Source: Halomarina salina
GTDB lineage: Archaea > Halobacteriota > Halobacteria > Halobacteriales > Haloarculaceae
Length of the DNA stretch: 64,000 nucleotides
Direction: 5' to 3'
Assembly: GCF_023074835.1 (NCBI RefSeq)
Contig: NZ_JALLGW010000001.1
Location: forward strand, 62,001-126,000
Numbering within the stretch: position 1 is the first letter of the stretch; each line of letters begins with the position of its first letter. Shown here piece after piece: positions 1 through 7,655 of this stretch. Made by a program: the position numbers and the translations under genes. The notes beneath the pieces are model-generated. The model made no database searches, had not been told where the DNA came from, and worked only from the letters and a program-made list of their open reading frames with translations.

Positions 1-322
1 TGACCTGCGACGTGTTCGGTCCCGTCGAGACCACCACGCTCGCGTTCTGGACGCGGCGCGTCTCGAAACTGCTGGCAGCGAGCGCCTGCCGGTGAGCGTC
101 GGCCAGCGCCGCCGCGTCGACGACGCGGCCGTCCTCGACGCCCGCCAGCGAGACCGCCTCGGTCGTCGTGGTGGCCGGTCCGGCCGTCGTCGCCGTGTCT
201 CCGTCCGTCGCCGTCCCGTTCGTCGGCGTCGAGTCACCGCCACCGAACGAACACCCGGCGGTGAGGAGCAGGAGTGCCACCGCGATGACCGGGAGGGCAC
301 GCTGCACCTGTCGAGTACGCAT
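1..322 (-). CDS. Haloarchaeal lipoprotein (DUF7537-like), N-terminal part only
   Basis: About 107 residues are visible; the C-terminus lies beyond the left edge. The ATG at 322 opens a signal peptide with a hydrophobic core and the lipobox LLTAGC (Cys24), followed by a Thr/Gly/Asp-rich spacer typical of haloarchaeal surface lipoproteins. The segment after it (VVDAAALADAHRQAL, about residues 68-82) resembles the start of the DUF7537 domain, judged by eye. It is probably exported and anchored by a lipid on Cys24. It is divergent in direction from nothing nearby: ppsA, on the same strand, ends 171 bp upstream. Function unknown; the family assignment is moderate because only the first third is present. 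Confidence 0.7.
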   Translation of the reverse strand, partial: MRTRQVQRALPVIAVALLLLTAGCSFGGGDSTPTNGTATDGDTATTAGPATTTTEAVSLAGVEDGRVVDAAALADAHRQALAASSFETRRVQNASVVVSTGPNTSQV

Positions 323-440
323 GCCCCGTTCTGCGAGGTGCGCGCGCAAAAACGGAGGGGTTCGGTGCGATTCGACGACCCCGGCGGCGTCGCTCACAGT
401 GGTGGGGGAAGCGCGACGGGCGTGAGTGCCGAGAACGTCG

Positions 441-480
441 AATCGAACCGAGGCGAACCGAATCGAACCGAGGCGAACCG
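441..480. repeat. Perfect 20-bp tandem duplication
   Basis: A 20-bp unit built from two decamers (AATCGAACCG, AGGCGAACCG) occurs twice with no mismatch. It lies between the ppsA stop codon and the lipoprotein start, about 120 bp upstream of that start. It may be simple slippage or a double binding site; the sequence does not decide. Confidence 0.9.
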
Positions 481-492
481 GGCTGAGTCGAG

Positions 493-2781
493 TTACCTGA
501 CGGAGTCGAGCAGCAACTGCTGTTCGACGCGCTTGACCTCGTGTTGCACGTCGCGGACGGCGTCGATGTTGGCCGAGATGGAGGAGACGCCCTCGTTGAC
601 GAGGTAGCGAATCATCTTCGGCTTCGACCCGGCCTGCCCACAGATGCTCGTGTTGACGCCGTGTTCGCGGCACGTCTCGATGGTCTCGCCGATGAGTTTG
701 AGCACGCCGGGGTGGAGTTCGTCGAACCGGTCGGCGACGTTGCCGTTGTTCCGGTCGACGGCCAGCGTGTACTGGGTGAGGTCGTTCGTCCCGAACGAGG
801 CGAAGTCGATGCCCGCCTCTGCCATCTCCTCGACGCAGAGGGCGCTGGCCGGCGTCTCTATCATCACACCCCACGAGCGCTTCTCGGGGTCGACGCCCGC
901 CTCTTCGAGCAGGTTGCGGGCCTGCAGCACGTCCTCCGCGTCGTTGACGAGCGGGAACATGATCTCGACGTTGTCGTAGCCCATGTCGAACAGGCGGCGG
1001 AACGCCTCCAGTTCGTGGGCGAACACGTCCGGCGTGTCGAGCGAGCGGCGGATGCCGCGGTAGCCCAGCATCGGGTTGTGCTCCTTCGGTTCGTCCTCGC
1101 CGCCCTGCAGCTGGCGGAACTCGTCGGTCGGCGCGTCGAGCGTTCGCACGCGGACCGGCCGCGGGTAGAACTCGTCGGCGACCGTCTGGATGCCGTCGAC
1201 GATCTCCTCGATGTACTCGTCCGCGCCGTGGTCGCGGATGTACCGCTCGGGCGTCATGTTCGTCGAGAGGATCATGTGCTCGACGCGGAGCAGCCCGACG
1301 CCGTCCGCGCCCGTCACGGCGGCGCGGTGGGCGGCCTCGGGAATCGAGACGTTCACCTTCACCTCCGTCGCCGTCATCGGCTTGACGGGGTTCTGCGGGC
1401 GCACGTCGTCGAGCGGGTCGGTCTCCTCCTCCTGGGAGGCGACCTCGCCCTCGCGGATGGTGCCCTTGTCGCCGTCGAGCGTGACGACCTGACCGTCCTC
1501 CAGTTCGCGGGAGGCGCTCCCCGTCCCGACGACGGCCGGGACGCCGAGTTCCCGCGAGACGATGGCGGCGTGGGAGGTCATGCCCCCTTCGTCGGTGATG
1601 ATGCCCGCCGCGCGCTTCATCGCGGGCACCATGTCGGGCGTCGTCATCTCGGTGACGATGATGTCGCCCTCGCCGACCTTGTCGAGTTCGTCGAGTTTCC
1701 CGACGATGCGGACCGGACCGGAGGCGATGCCGGGACTCGCGCCGAGGCCCTTCATCAGCACCTCGTTGTCGTTCTTCGGCTGCGCCTCCTGCACGCCGCT
1801 GCCGTCCGTGGCGCTGGCGGCCTGCGACCCGGACGACTCGGAGATGGTCGTGATGGGCCGTGATTGGAGCATGTACACCTCGCCCTCGAAGATGGCCCAC
1901 TCGACGTCCTGGGGCGTCCCGTAGTGGTCCTCGACCTGCCGACCGAGTTCGACCAGGCGCTCTATCTCGCTCCCCGAGAGCACCTGCTCGTTGCGTTTCT
2001 CCTCGGCGACCGCTCGCTCGATGGTCTCGCCCGTCTCGGGGTCCTTCTCCATCATGGTCTTCTTGTCGGCGATGGTGACCTCGTCGATGGCGGCCGTCTC
2101 GCGGTCGACGACGTAGTTGTCCGGCGAGACGGAGCCGCTGACGACGGCCTCGCCAAGTCCCCACGCCGCCTCGATGATGATCTCCGGGTTACCGGTCGAG
2201 GGGTGTGAGGTGAACATGACGCCGGACTTCTCGGCGTCGACCATCCGCTGGACGACGACGGCGATGTCGACGATGTCGTGGTCGAACCCCTGCTCCTCGC
2301 GGTAGTAGATGGCCCGCTGGGTGAACAGCGACGCCCAGCACTCCTTGACCCGCTGGACGAGGTCCTCGCGGGTGATGTTGAGGAACGTCTCCTGCTGCCC
2401 GGCGAAACTCGCGTCGGGCAGGTCCTCGGCCGTCGCCGAGGACCGGACCGCGACGAACGCCTCGCCGTCACCGAGGTCGTCGTACGCCGCGAGGATACCC
2501 TCGCGGATGTCCTCGGGGATCTCCGTCCCCAGGATGAGCTCCTCGGCCCGCTTCGATGCTTCGGCCAGTGCCTTCGAGTCGTCCGAGTCGACGTCGACGG
2601 CCGCGAACAGTTCCTCGTCGATACCGGTCTCCTCGATGAACGACCGATACGTACCCGCCGTCACCACGAATCCCGGGGGGACGGGCAGGCCCGCGCCCGT
2701 CAACTCGCCGAGCGACGCGCCTTTCCCACCGACGGCAGCGAGGTCGTCGGACCCCACCTCGTCGAGCCAGAGTACAGCCAT
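493..2781 (-). CDS. ppsA: Phosphoenolpyruvate synthase (pyruvate, water dikinase)
   Basis: Converts pyruvate, ATP and water to PEP, AMP and phosphate, the entry step of gluconeogenesis in haloarchaea; cytosolic. The 762 residues match the family's usual length. In order: N-terminal nucleotide-binding domain (GGKGASLGEL near residue 18; AVRSSATAEDLP near 111), central swivelling phosphohistidine domain (GGMTSHAAIV, catalytic His404) and C-terminal PEP/pyruvate barrel with the late SICGQAGS cysteine motif. A CTTTAG box about 30 nt upstream of the ATG fits a leaderless transcript. The PhzF-family gene upstream on the same strand is 156 bp away, so separate transcription is likely. No lesion is seen. 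Confidence 0.97.
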   Translation of the reverse strand: MAVLWLDEVGSDDLAAVGGKGASLGELTGAGLPVPPGFVVTAGTYRSFIEETGIDEELFAAVDVDSDDSKALAEASKRAEELILGTEIPEDIREGILAAYDDLGDGEAFVAVRSSATAEDLPDASFAGQQETFLNITREDLVQRVKECWASLFTQRAIYYREEQGFDHDIVDIAVVVQRMVDAEKSGVMFTSHPSTGNPEIIIEAAWGLGEAVVSGSVSPDNYVVDRETAAIDEVTIADKKTMMEKDPETGETIERAVAEEKRNEQVLSGSEIERLVELGRQVEDHYGTPQDVEWAIFEGEVYMLQSRPITTISESSGSQAASATDGSGVQEAQPKNDNEVLMKGLGASPGIASGPVRIVGKLDELDKVGEGDIIVTEMTTPDMVPAMKRAAGIITDEGGMTSHAAIVSRELGVPAVVGTGSASRELEDGQVVTLDGDKGTIREGEVASQEEETDPLDDVRPQNPVKPMTATEVKVNVSIPEAAHRAAVTGADGVGLLRVEHMILSTNMTPERYIRDHGADEYIEEIVDGIQTVADEFYPRPVRVRTLDAPTDEFRQLQGGEDEPKEHNPMLGYRGIRRSLDTPDVFAHELEAFRRLFDMGYDNVEIMFPLVNDAEDVLQARNLLEEAGVDPEKRSWGVMIETPASALCVEEMAEAGIDFASFGTNDLTQYTLAVDRNNGNVADRFDELHPGVLKLIGETIETCREHGVNTSICGQAGSKPKMIRYLVNEGVSSISANIDAVRDVQHEVKRVEQQLLLDSVR

Positions 2782-2858
2782 TGCGTATCCGGGTCGTCAA
2801 CCGATTCGCTAAAGAACCTTCCGAAGCTCCCAACCGTTTTCGACACCGTAACGCCGTG

Positions 2859-2873
2859 GTAGCGGGCCGCTAC
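2859..2873. promoter_or_regulatory. Palindrome upstream of ppsA (candidate operator)
   Basis: GTAGCGG-G-CCGCTAC is a perfect 7-bp inverted repeat around one base, about 80 nt upstream of the ppsA ATG and about 45 bp beyond the candidate TATA box (2809-2814). Upstream placement suits an activator or regulator site. It does not show the TACT-N7/8-GAGTA form known for TrmB in halobacteria. The regulator is unknown. Confidence 0.35.
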
Positions 2874-2937
2874 TCCCGATACGACGACAGTTCACGCAAG
2901 TACGAAATCGCGTAGTTTCGACGGGGTGCGGCCGGGA

Positions 2938-3834
2938 TTAGGCGACGACGATGTCCTCGTCCTCGGGGTCGGGAATCGTCAGTTCACCGTCGAGAGAAAT
3001 CGTCGCCCGACCGCCGACACGAATCTCCTCGTCGGCCTGCACGCGCACCCGTCCCGGTCGGTCGACGAAGTGGCCCTGTTCGAACGCGAGGTCGGCGAAG
3101 TCGTCCAGCGCCTCGTGTTCCCGGAGGTACGCCGTCACCGCACCGCTCGCCGTCCCCGTCACCGGGTCCTCGGGGACGCCCGCGCCCGGCGCGAACATCC
3201 GGGCGTGGAGCGTCGCGTGCGGGTCGATGGTGTCGAACGTGAACGCGTAGACGCCCGTCGCGTCGACCGTCTCGCAGAGCGACTCGACGGCCGCCATGTC
3301 CGGGTCGGCCTCCCCGAGCGCGTCGAGGTAGGTGACCGGCACGCAGAGGAACGCCAGCCCCGTCGACGCCCACCCGAGCGGCAGGTCGGACTCGAGGTCC
3401 GTCAGCGCCTCCAGGTCGACGCCGATGGCCGCCGCCACCTCCTCGTGGCTCACGTCCACCTCGTGGGTCTCCGGGGGCGCCTGCGTCATCCACACCGTCT
3501 CGTCCGCTTCCACCTCGACGTCGATGACGCCGGCGTTCGTCGCCAGCGAGTGCGTCCCGACGTCGACCCGCCCGTCCTCGTGGAGGAAGGCGTGGCTGGC
3601 GATGGTCGCGTGGCCACAGAGGCTCACCTCCGTCTCGGGCGTGAAGTAGCGAATCCCCCGGTCGGCCTCGTCGCTCTCGGTGAGGAAGGCCGTCTCGCTG
3701 GCGTCGAGTTCGCGGGCGACCGCCTGCATCTGTGCCTCGTCCAGTCCCTCGGCGTCCGGGACGAGTCCGGCGACGTTGCCCGTCAGCGGGTCCTCGGTGA
3801 ACGCGTCCACGAGGAGCGCGCGTCGTGTGTCCAT
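2938..3834 (-). CDS. PhzF family phenazine biosynthesis-like isomerase
   Basis: A 298-residue member of the PhzF/DapF-fold family, usual size. Visible motifs are the N-terminal VDAFTEDPLTGN, the catalytic-Glu segment LDASETAFL (about residue 45), the CGHATIAS loop and the DPVTGTASGA loop of the second pseudo-symmetric half. The start is set at MDTRRALLVDAF; the frame stays open for about 100 more codons upstream but that part is Arg/Pro-rich and unlike the family. PhzF itself isomerises a phenazine precursor, but most members act on unknown substrates, and no phenazine genes are nearby. Substrate unknown. Confidence 0.9.
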   Translation of the reverse strand: MDTRRALLVDAFTEDPLTGNVAGLVPDAEGLDEAQMQAVARELDASETAFLTESDEADRGIRYFTPETEVSLCGHATIASHAFLHEDGRVDVGTHSLATNAGVIDVEVEADETVWMTQAPPETHEVDVSHEEVAAAIGVDLEALTDLESDLPLGWASTGLAFLCVPVTYLDALGEADPDMAAVESLCETVDATGVYAFTFDTIDPHATLHARMFAPGAGVPEDPVTGTASGAVTAYLREHEALDDFADLAFEQGHFVDRPGRVRVQADEEIRVGGRATISLDGELTIPDPEDEDIVVA

Positions 3835-3950
3835 ACGACCCCCAACTCGGGGAGGCGGTTTCAATCTCGGGGCAGGACGACGGGGACGGTGATCGAGGAA
3901 GGTGACGGGAGGGTCGTGTCTCCGCGGAGCGGTTCGCGTCGACGTCTGTG

Positions 3951-4193
3951 TCAGTCGTGGACGACGATATCGCCCGTATCGGGGTTGATGGCGTGGACGC
4001 AGTGCGGGTCGTCGTCGTACGTCGTCAGCGCCGCGTGGGTCCGGGCGTCCTCCTCGGCCAGCGCGAACGCGGAGGCCGACGTCGCCGACCGGACGGTCCG
4101 GGCCCAGTCGCAGTTCTCGCAGTACAGCCACGAGCGTCCAGGGTCGGCCCGACCAGCATTCTGTTCGTTGGTATCAGGTTGCATGGTAGTCAT
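3951..4193 (-). CDS. Small conserved haloarchaeal protein with a Cys pair
   Basis: An 80-residue acidic protein (MTTMQPDTNEQ...) with a CENC pair near residue 27 and a later Cys-His-containing PHCVHAI, which could make a small zinc site. An Ala-rich helix lies between them. The C-terminus reads like a beta hairpin (INPDTGDIVVHD). The start could be at 4220, 4193 or 4184; 4193 is a compromise. I do not recognise a characterised family. It stands alone between the PhzF-family gene (same strand, 116 bp downstream) and a divergent PPOX-fold gene. Confidence 0.6.
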   Translation of the reverse strand: MTTMQPDTNEQNAGRADPGRSWLYCENCDWARTVRSATSASAFALAEEDARTHAALTTYDDDPHCVHAINPDTGDIVVHD

Positions 4194-4326
4194 CCACGGA
4201 GGAACCGACTTGTCGTTCACGTCTACACGTGTAGACTCGGCGTTCGCGCGTCCGCCACTCGTCTGCCCTCCGTCAGACGGGCCGTCCGGGGCGAGCGTTT
4301 TGTCGGCTCGACTCCTTCACGCCCGT

Positions 4327-4719
4327 ATGAGCGACGCCGTCCCACCCGAGGCCGAACGACTGCTCACCGGCGAACCCGTCGCCGCACATCTCGCGACCTG
4401 CACAGACGGCCGACCGCACGTCGCGCCGCTGTGGTTCCACTACGCCGACGGCGTCGTCGAACTCGTCACGACGGGGAGAAAACTGGAGAACCTCCGCGAG
4501 AACCCGCACGTCTCGCTCTCCGCCCAGCGGGCCGACGGCGGTATCCCGGAGTGGACGGTGACGCTCCTCGGGACGGCGACGGTCGTCGACGACGAGGCGG
4601 CGACGCGCGAGGCGAACCACCGCATCAACCGACGGTACGGCGTCCCCGAGGACGCCTGGGAGGACGAGAACACGCTCGTCCGGGTCGAGGTCGGGTCGGC
4701 GAGCTACCGGACGTACTGA
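4327..4719 (+). CDS. PPOX/FMN-binding split-barrel family protein
   Basis: A 130-residue protein of the pyridoxamine 5'-phosphate oxidase-like split beta-barrel fold. Recognisable parts are LATCTDGRPHVAPLWFHY (strands 1-2), the VELVTTGRKLENLRENPHVSL strand-turn region and GTATVVDD followed by a helical segment. Small archaeal members commonly bind FMN or F420, and NADPH:F420 reductase is encoded later in the window (57430-58098), so an F420-dependent reductase is possible, but the cofactor cannot be read from the sequence. The start was taken at MSDAVPPEAERLL; the longer open frame upstream overlaps other genes antisense. Confidence 0.85.
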   Translation: MSDAVPPEAERLLTGEPVAAHLATCTDGRPHVAPLWFHYADGVVELVTTGRKLENLRENPHVSLSAQRADGGIPEWTVTLLGTATVVDDEAATREANHRINRRYGVPEDAWEDENTLVRVEVGSASYRTY

Positions 4720-4810
4720 GCGTCGCTGCCCCTCCGACCGTCCGGGAGTCGGCCGCTCCGGAGACGGCTGTAAACCCTTATGGTCGGTCGCCGGGGACTC
4801 GGGGACGGAA

Positions 4811-5503
4811 ATGAGCGACCTCCCGGACGACTTCAACTGCACCATCACCAACTGGGACTACATCTACGACCTCTGCCGAGAGGTGAGCGAGGAGGTCAAA
4901 CGCGCGGAGTTCGAGCCGGAGGTAGTCGTCGCGCTGGCCCGCGGCGGCTGGTTCGCGGGCCGGTGCATCTGCGACTTCCTGGGGCTGGACGACCTGGCGA
5001 GCCTGAAGATGGAACACTACGTCGGCGCCGCCCAGAAGTCGGGCGAACCGACCGTCCGCTACCCGATGCCCGAGGGGAGCGTCGAGGGCAAGAACGTCCT
5101 CATCATCGACGACATCGCCGACACCGGCGGCTCCATCCGCCGGGCCGAGGAGTACGTCGGGGAACGGAACCCCGGCGAGGTCCGCACCGGGACGCTCCAG
5201 TTGCTCCAGACCAGCGAGTTCGAACCCGACTTCATCGGCGAGCGCATGGAGGAGTGGACCTGGGTCGTCTACCCGTGGAACTTCATCGAGGACATGACCG
5301 ACCTCGTCTCGGGCGTGATGGACCGCGACGGCGACGGGCCGTACACCCAGGACGAGATCCGTCACCTGCTCAGCGAGTACCACGACGTCGACCGCATCGG
5401 GATGGAGATCGCCCAGCCGGGTCGGATGGAGGAGGTGCTGCTGGAGATGGAGCGCCGCGACGTCCTCTCGTCGACGGTCGGCGGGTGGCGACTCGCCGAC
5501 TGA
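4811..5503 (+). CDS. Purine-type phosphoribosyltransferase
   Basis: A 230-residue PRTase-fold protein. The PRPP-binding motif VLIIDDIADTGGS (about residues 96-108) is intact, and an earlier VVALARGGWFAGR loop matches the hypoxanthine/xanthine-guanine PRTase group. It probably joins a free purine base to PRPP. The next gene on the same strand, about 100 bp on, is MTA phosphorylase, which releases adenine; a salvage partnership is inferred. The base preferred cannot be stated. A CTTATG box about 33 nt before the ATG fits a short-leader or leaderless transcript. Confidence 0.88.
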   Translation: MSDLPDDFNCTITNWDYIYDLCREVSEEVKRAEFEPEVVVALARGGWFAGRCICDFLGLDDLASLKMEHYVGAAQKSGEPTVRYPMPEGSVEGKNVLIIDDIADTGGSIRRAEEYVGERNPGEVRTGTLQLLQTSEFEPDFIGERMEEWTWVVYPWNFIEDMTDLVSGVMDRDGDGPYTQDEIRHLLSEYHDVDRIGMEIAQPGRMEEVLLEMERRDVLSSTVGGWRLAD

Positions 5504-5600
5504 CCGGGGGACGCCGTCCTCTCTCGGGGACGCGAGGAGAACGGGTGGCTCGTGCGACGGTTCCCGTACTGTTTTACCGCCACACTCGGGAGTGAGAGGC

Positions 5601-6449
5601 ATGATAGGATTCGTCGGTGGCAGCGGTATCTACGACGCGCTCGACCTCTCGAACGTCCGCGAGGAGGACGTGACGACGCCGTTCGGCGACCCGAGCGCGC
5701 CGGTCACCGTCGGCGAGATGGCTGGCACGGAGGTCGCGTTCCTCCCGCGCCACGGCCGGAACCACCAGTACAACCCGACGAACGCGCCGTACCGCGCGAA
5801 CGTCCACGCGCTGAAGCAGCTGGGCGTCGACCGCATCCTCGCCAGCAACGCCGTCGGCAGCCTCCGCGAGGACCTCCCGCCGCAGTCGCTGCTCGTCCCC
5901 GACCAGATTTTCGACCGCACCTCCCACCGCCCGTACACCTTCTTCGGCGAGGGGATGGTCGTCCACATGGGCTTCGCGGACCCGTACTGCCCGCACATGG
6001 TCGACCACCTCACCGAATCGGCGAACGAGGCGACCGACGAAGGTGCGGAGAAGGGCGGCACCTACGTCTGCATCGAGGGGCCGCAGTACTCGACGCGCGC
6101 CGAGAGCGAGTTCTTCCGCCAGCAGGGCTGGGACGTCGTCGGCATGACCGCCATCCCCGAGGCGAAACTCGCCCGCGAGGCCGAGATGTGCTACGCCACC
6201 GTTACGGGCATCACCGACTACGACGTCTGGAAACAGGACGCCGAGGTCACCCTCGACGAGGTGCTGGAGAACGCCGCCGCAAACGAGACGGCCATCAAGC
6301 AGGTCGTCGAGCACGCCATCGAGCACCTCCCCGAGGAACGCGACTGCGACTGCGGCCACGCGCTCGAAGGCACCATCAACACGCCGAGCGAGGAGATTCC
6401 CGACGAGACGAAAGAGCAGGTCGACCTGCTGGCTGGCGAGTACCTGTAG
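5601..6449 (+). CDS. mtnP: S-methyl-5'-thioadenosine phosphorylase
   Basis: Phosphorolysis of methylthioadenosine to adenine and 5-methylthioribose-1-phosphate; methionine/purine salvage, cytosolic. 282 residues, usual length. Family II purine phosphorylase features: N-terminal GFVGGSGIY, phosphate-binding LPRHGRNHQYNP, ASNAVGSLRED, GPQYSTRAESE, GMTAIPEAKLARE and the ITDYDVW motif whose Asp pair favours a 6-amino purine over guanine/hypoxanthine. ATG 5601 was chosen over the GTG at 5592, which would add three residues. Some archaeal members also accept adenosine. Confidence 0.93.
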   Translation: MIGFVGGSGIYDALDLSNVREEDVTTPFGDPSAPVTVGEMAGTEVAFLPRHGRNHQYNPTNAPYRANVHALKQLGVDRILASNAVGSLREDLPPQSLLVPDQIFDRTSHRPYTFFGEGMVVHMGFADPYCPHMVDHLTESANEATDEGAEKGGTYVCIEGPQYSTRAESEFFRQQGWDVVGMTAIPEAKLAREAEMCYATVTGITDYDVWKQDAEVTLDEVLENAAANETAIKQVVEHAIEHLPEERDCDCGHALEGTINTPSEEIPDETKEQVDLLAGEYL

Positions 6450-6500
6450 GACGAATCGTCTCCGTTTTCTTCGCGCTCCTACGCGAGTTCGGCGTCGTCG

Positions 6501-7655
6501 TCAGTCCGCGATGGCCTCGGTCGGCGTTCCGGTCGCCGCCGGGTCCTGAATCCAGAGGTCGCCGAACAGTTCGTCCTGTTCGAGGCGAACCTGTTTCCGG
6601 TGGGCGAGGAACAACAGCGCGAGAAACGTCTCGACGCGCGCACCGCCCGAGCCCTCTATCTCGGCGAACAGCACCTCGCTGCGACCCGCGTCGTACTGCT
6701 CGCGGAGGTCGCGGTAGACGTGCTGGATGGTCGTCTCCATGTCCTCCTGGTGGGCCGTCCCCGTCACGTCGTCCGCCGTCGGTTCGTCGTCGAGGCGGAA
6801 GTCGTCGGCCATGTGGTAGTCGAGCGTCTGCGTACCTCGGCGGAAGCCCTGCGGCGAGTCGCTGGTGTCGTACGTCCGGGACTCCTTCCACCACGACCCG
6901 CGTTCTGCCTCCCGCAGTTCCCGGACGAGTTCGTCGAGCGTCTCGGGCATCCCGCGGGCGCGCTTGCGTTCGAGGCGGCGCTCCATCTCCCGGTCGAGCG
7001 CGTCGAACGGGTCGGGCTGCCAGTCCTCGTCGGCGTCCGCGGGCGGCGCGTCCCACGCCTCCTCCCACGGTTCGGGCTCGTCGGGGTCGTCGGCCTCCAT
7101 CAGCGCGTCCGACTTCATCCGCAGGAGGACGCTCGCGTAGAACAGCGCGCGCCCGCCGGTCCGGATGTCGGCCTCGTCGAGGGCGTCGAGGAACGCGTCG
7201 GTGACCGCGACGATGTCGATGTCCCACGGCTCTATCTCGCCGCGGTCGGCCAGTTGGACGAGCAGTTCGACCGGTTCGACCGACTCGCCGTCCTCGTCGG
7301 TCGGGAGGTCGTCCGGCGTCTCGACCGACTCCGGGAGCGCCTCCGAGTCGGACTCGTCCGCCGACTCCTCGTCCCCGAACAGCGCCGCCGCGTCACCGCC
7401 CGACTCGCCTGGGCGCTCGCGGTCCTCGTGGCCGGCGATGTTCAGCGAGACGCCGTCGGTTATCTCCTCGCCGCCGTCGGTGTAGAACGCCTCACGGTCG
7501 TCTGGCTCATCCGCGTTGTCTCGCGAGTCGCTTCGCTCCTCGTCTCCTCGCGTGCTCCGCCCGCTCGGATGGTCCGCGGAACTCCGTTCCGCGCTACTCG
7601 ACTTCTCCGCGGCCGAGCGAGTCGTCTTCGACGACTCGTCGTCCGCGCTAGTCAT
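6501..7655 (-). CDS. scpA: Segregation and condensation protein A (kleisin) with long acidic N-terminal extension
   Basis: Kleisin partner of SMC. The conserved part starts about residue 126 (EPVELLVQLADRGEIEPWDIDIV) and includes ALFYASVLLRMKSDAL; the C-terminal winged helix (ETFLALLFLAHRKQVRLEQ, GDLWIQ) should contact the SMC head. At 384 residues it is longer than the roughly 250-300 usual, owing to a Ser/Asp/Glu-rich N-terminal stretch of about 120 residues predicted to be disordered. That stretch is encoded by DNA with strong inverted repeats (7575-7638). The ATG overlaps the smc stop by 8 nt, so the two are translationally coupled. Confidence 0.93.
   Translation of the reverse strand: MTSADDESSKTTRSAAEKSSSAERSSADHPSGRSTRGDEERSDSRDNADEPDDREAFYTDGGEEITDGVSLNIAGHEDRERPGESGGDAAALFGDEESADESDSEALPESVETPDDLPTDEDGESVEPVELLVQLADRGEIEPWDIDIVAVTDAFLDALDEADIRTGGRALFYASVLLRMKSDALMEADDPDEPEPWEEAWDAPPADADEDWQPDPFDALDREMERRLERKRARGMPETLDELVRELREAERGSWWKESRTYDTSDSPQGFRRGTQTLDYHMADDFRLDDEPTADDVTGTAHQEDMETTIQHVYRDLREQYDAGRSEVLFAEIEGSGGARVETFLALLFLAHRKQVRLEQDELFGDLWIQDPAATGTPTEAIAD
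7575..7638. repeat. Inverted repeats inside the scpA N-terminal coding region
   Basis: Two perfect hairpins lie within the scpA frame: CGCGGAAC-TCC-GTTCCGCG (7575-7593) and CGAGTCGTC-TTC-GACGACTCG (7618-7638). The adjacent stretch 7518-7570 has the alternating cgcttcgctc / cctcgcgtgctcc texture also found in the intergenic hairpin elements of this window. They encode the low-complexity Ser/Asp-rich extension of ScpA. Confidence 0.8.

Noticed and set aside
541-1863. A 440-codon frame antisense to ppsA
   Set aside because: Mirror of a clearly real gene, no start signal or recognisable motif.
2938-4131. Longer 397-codon version of the PhzF-family gene
   Set aside because: The extra 99 residues are Arg/Pro-rich and overlap the small Cys-pair gene; the conserved start is MDTRRALLVDAF.
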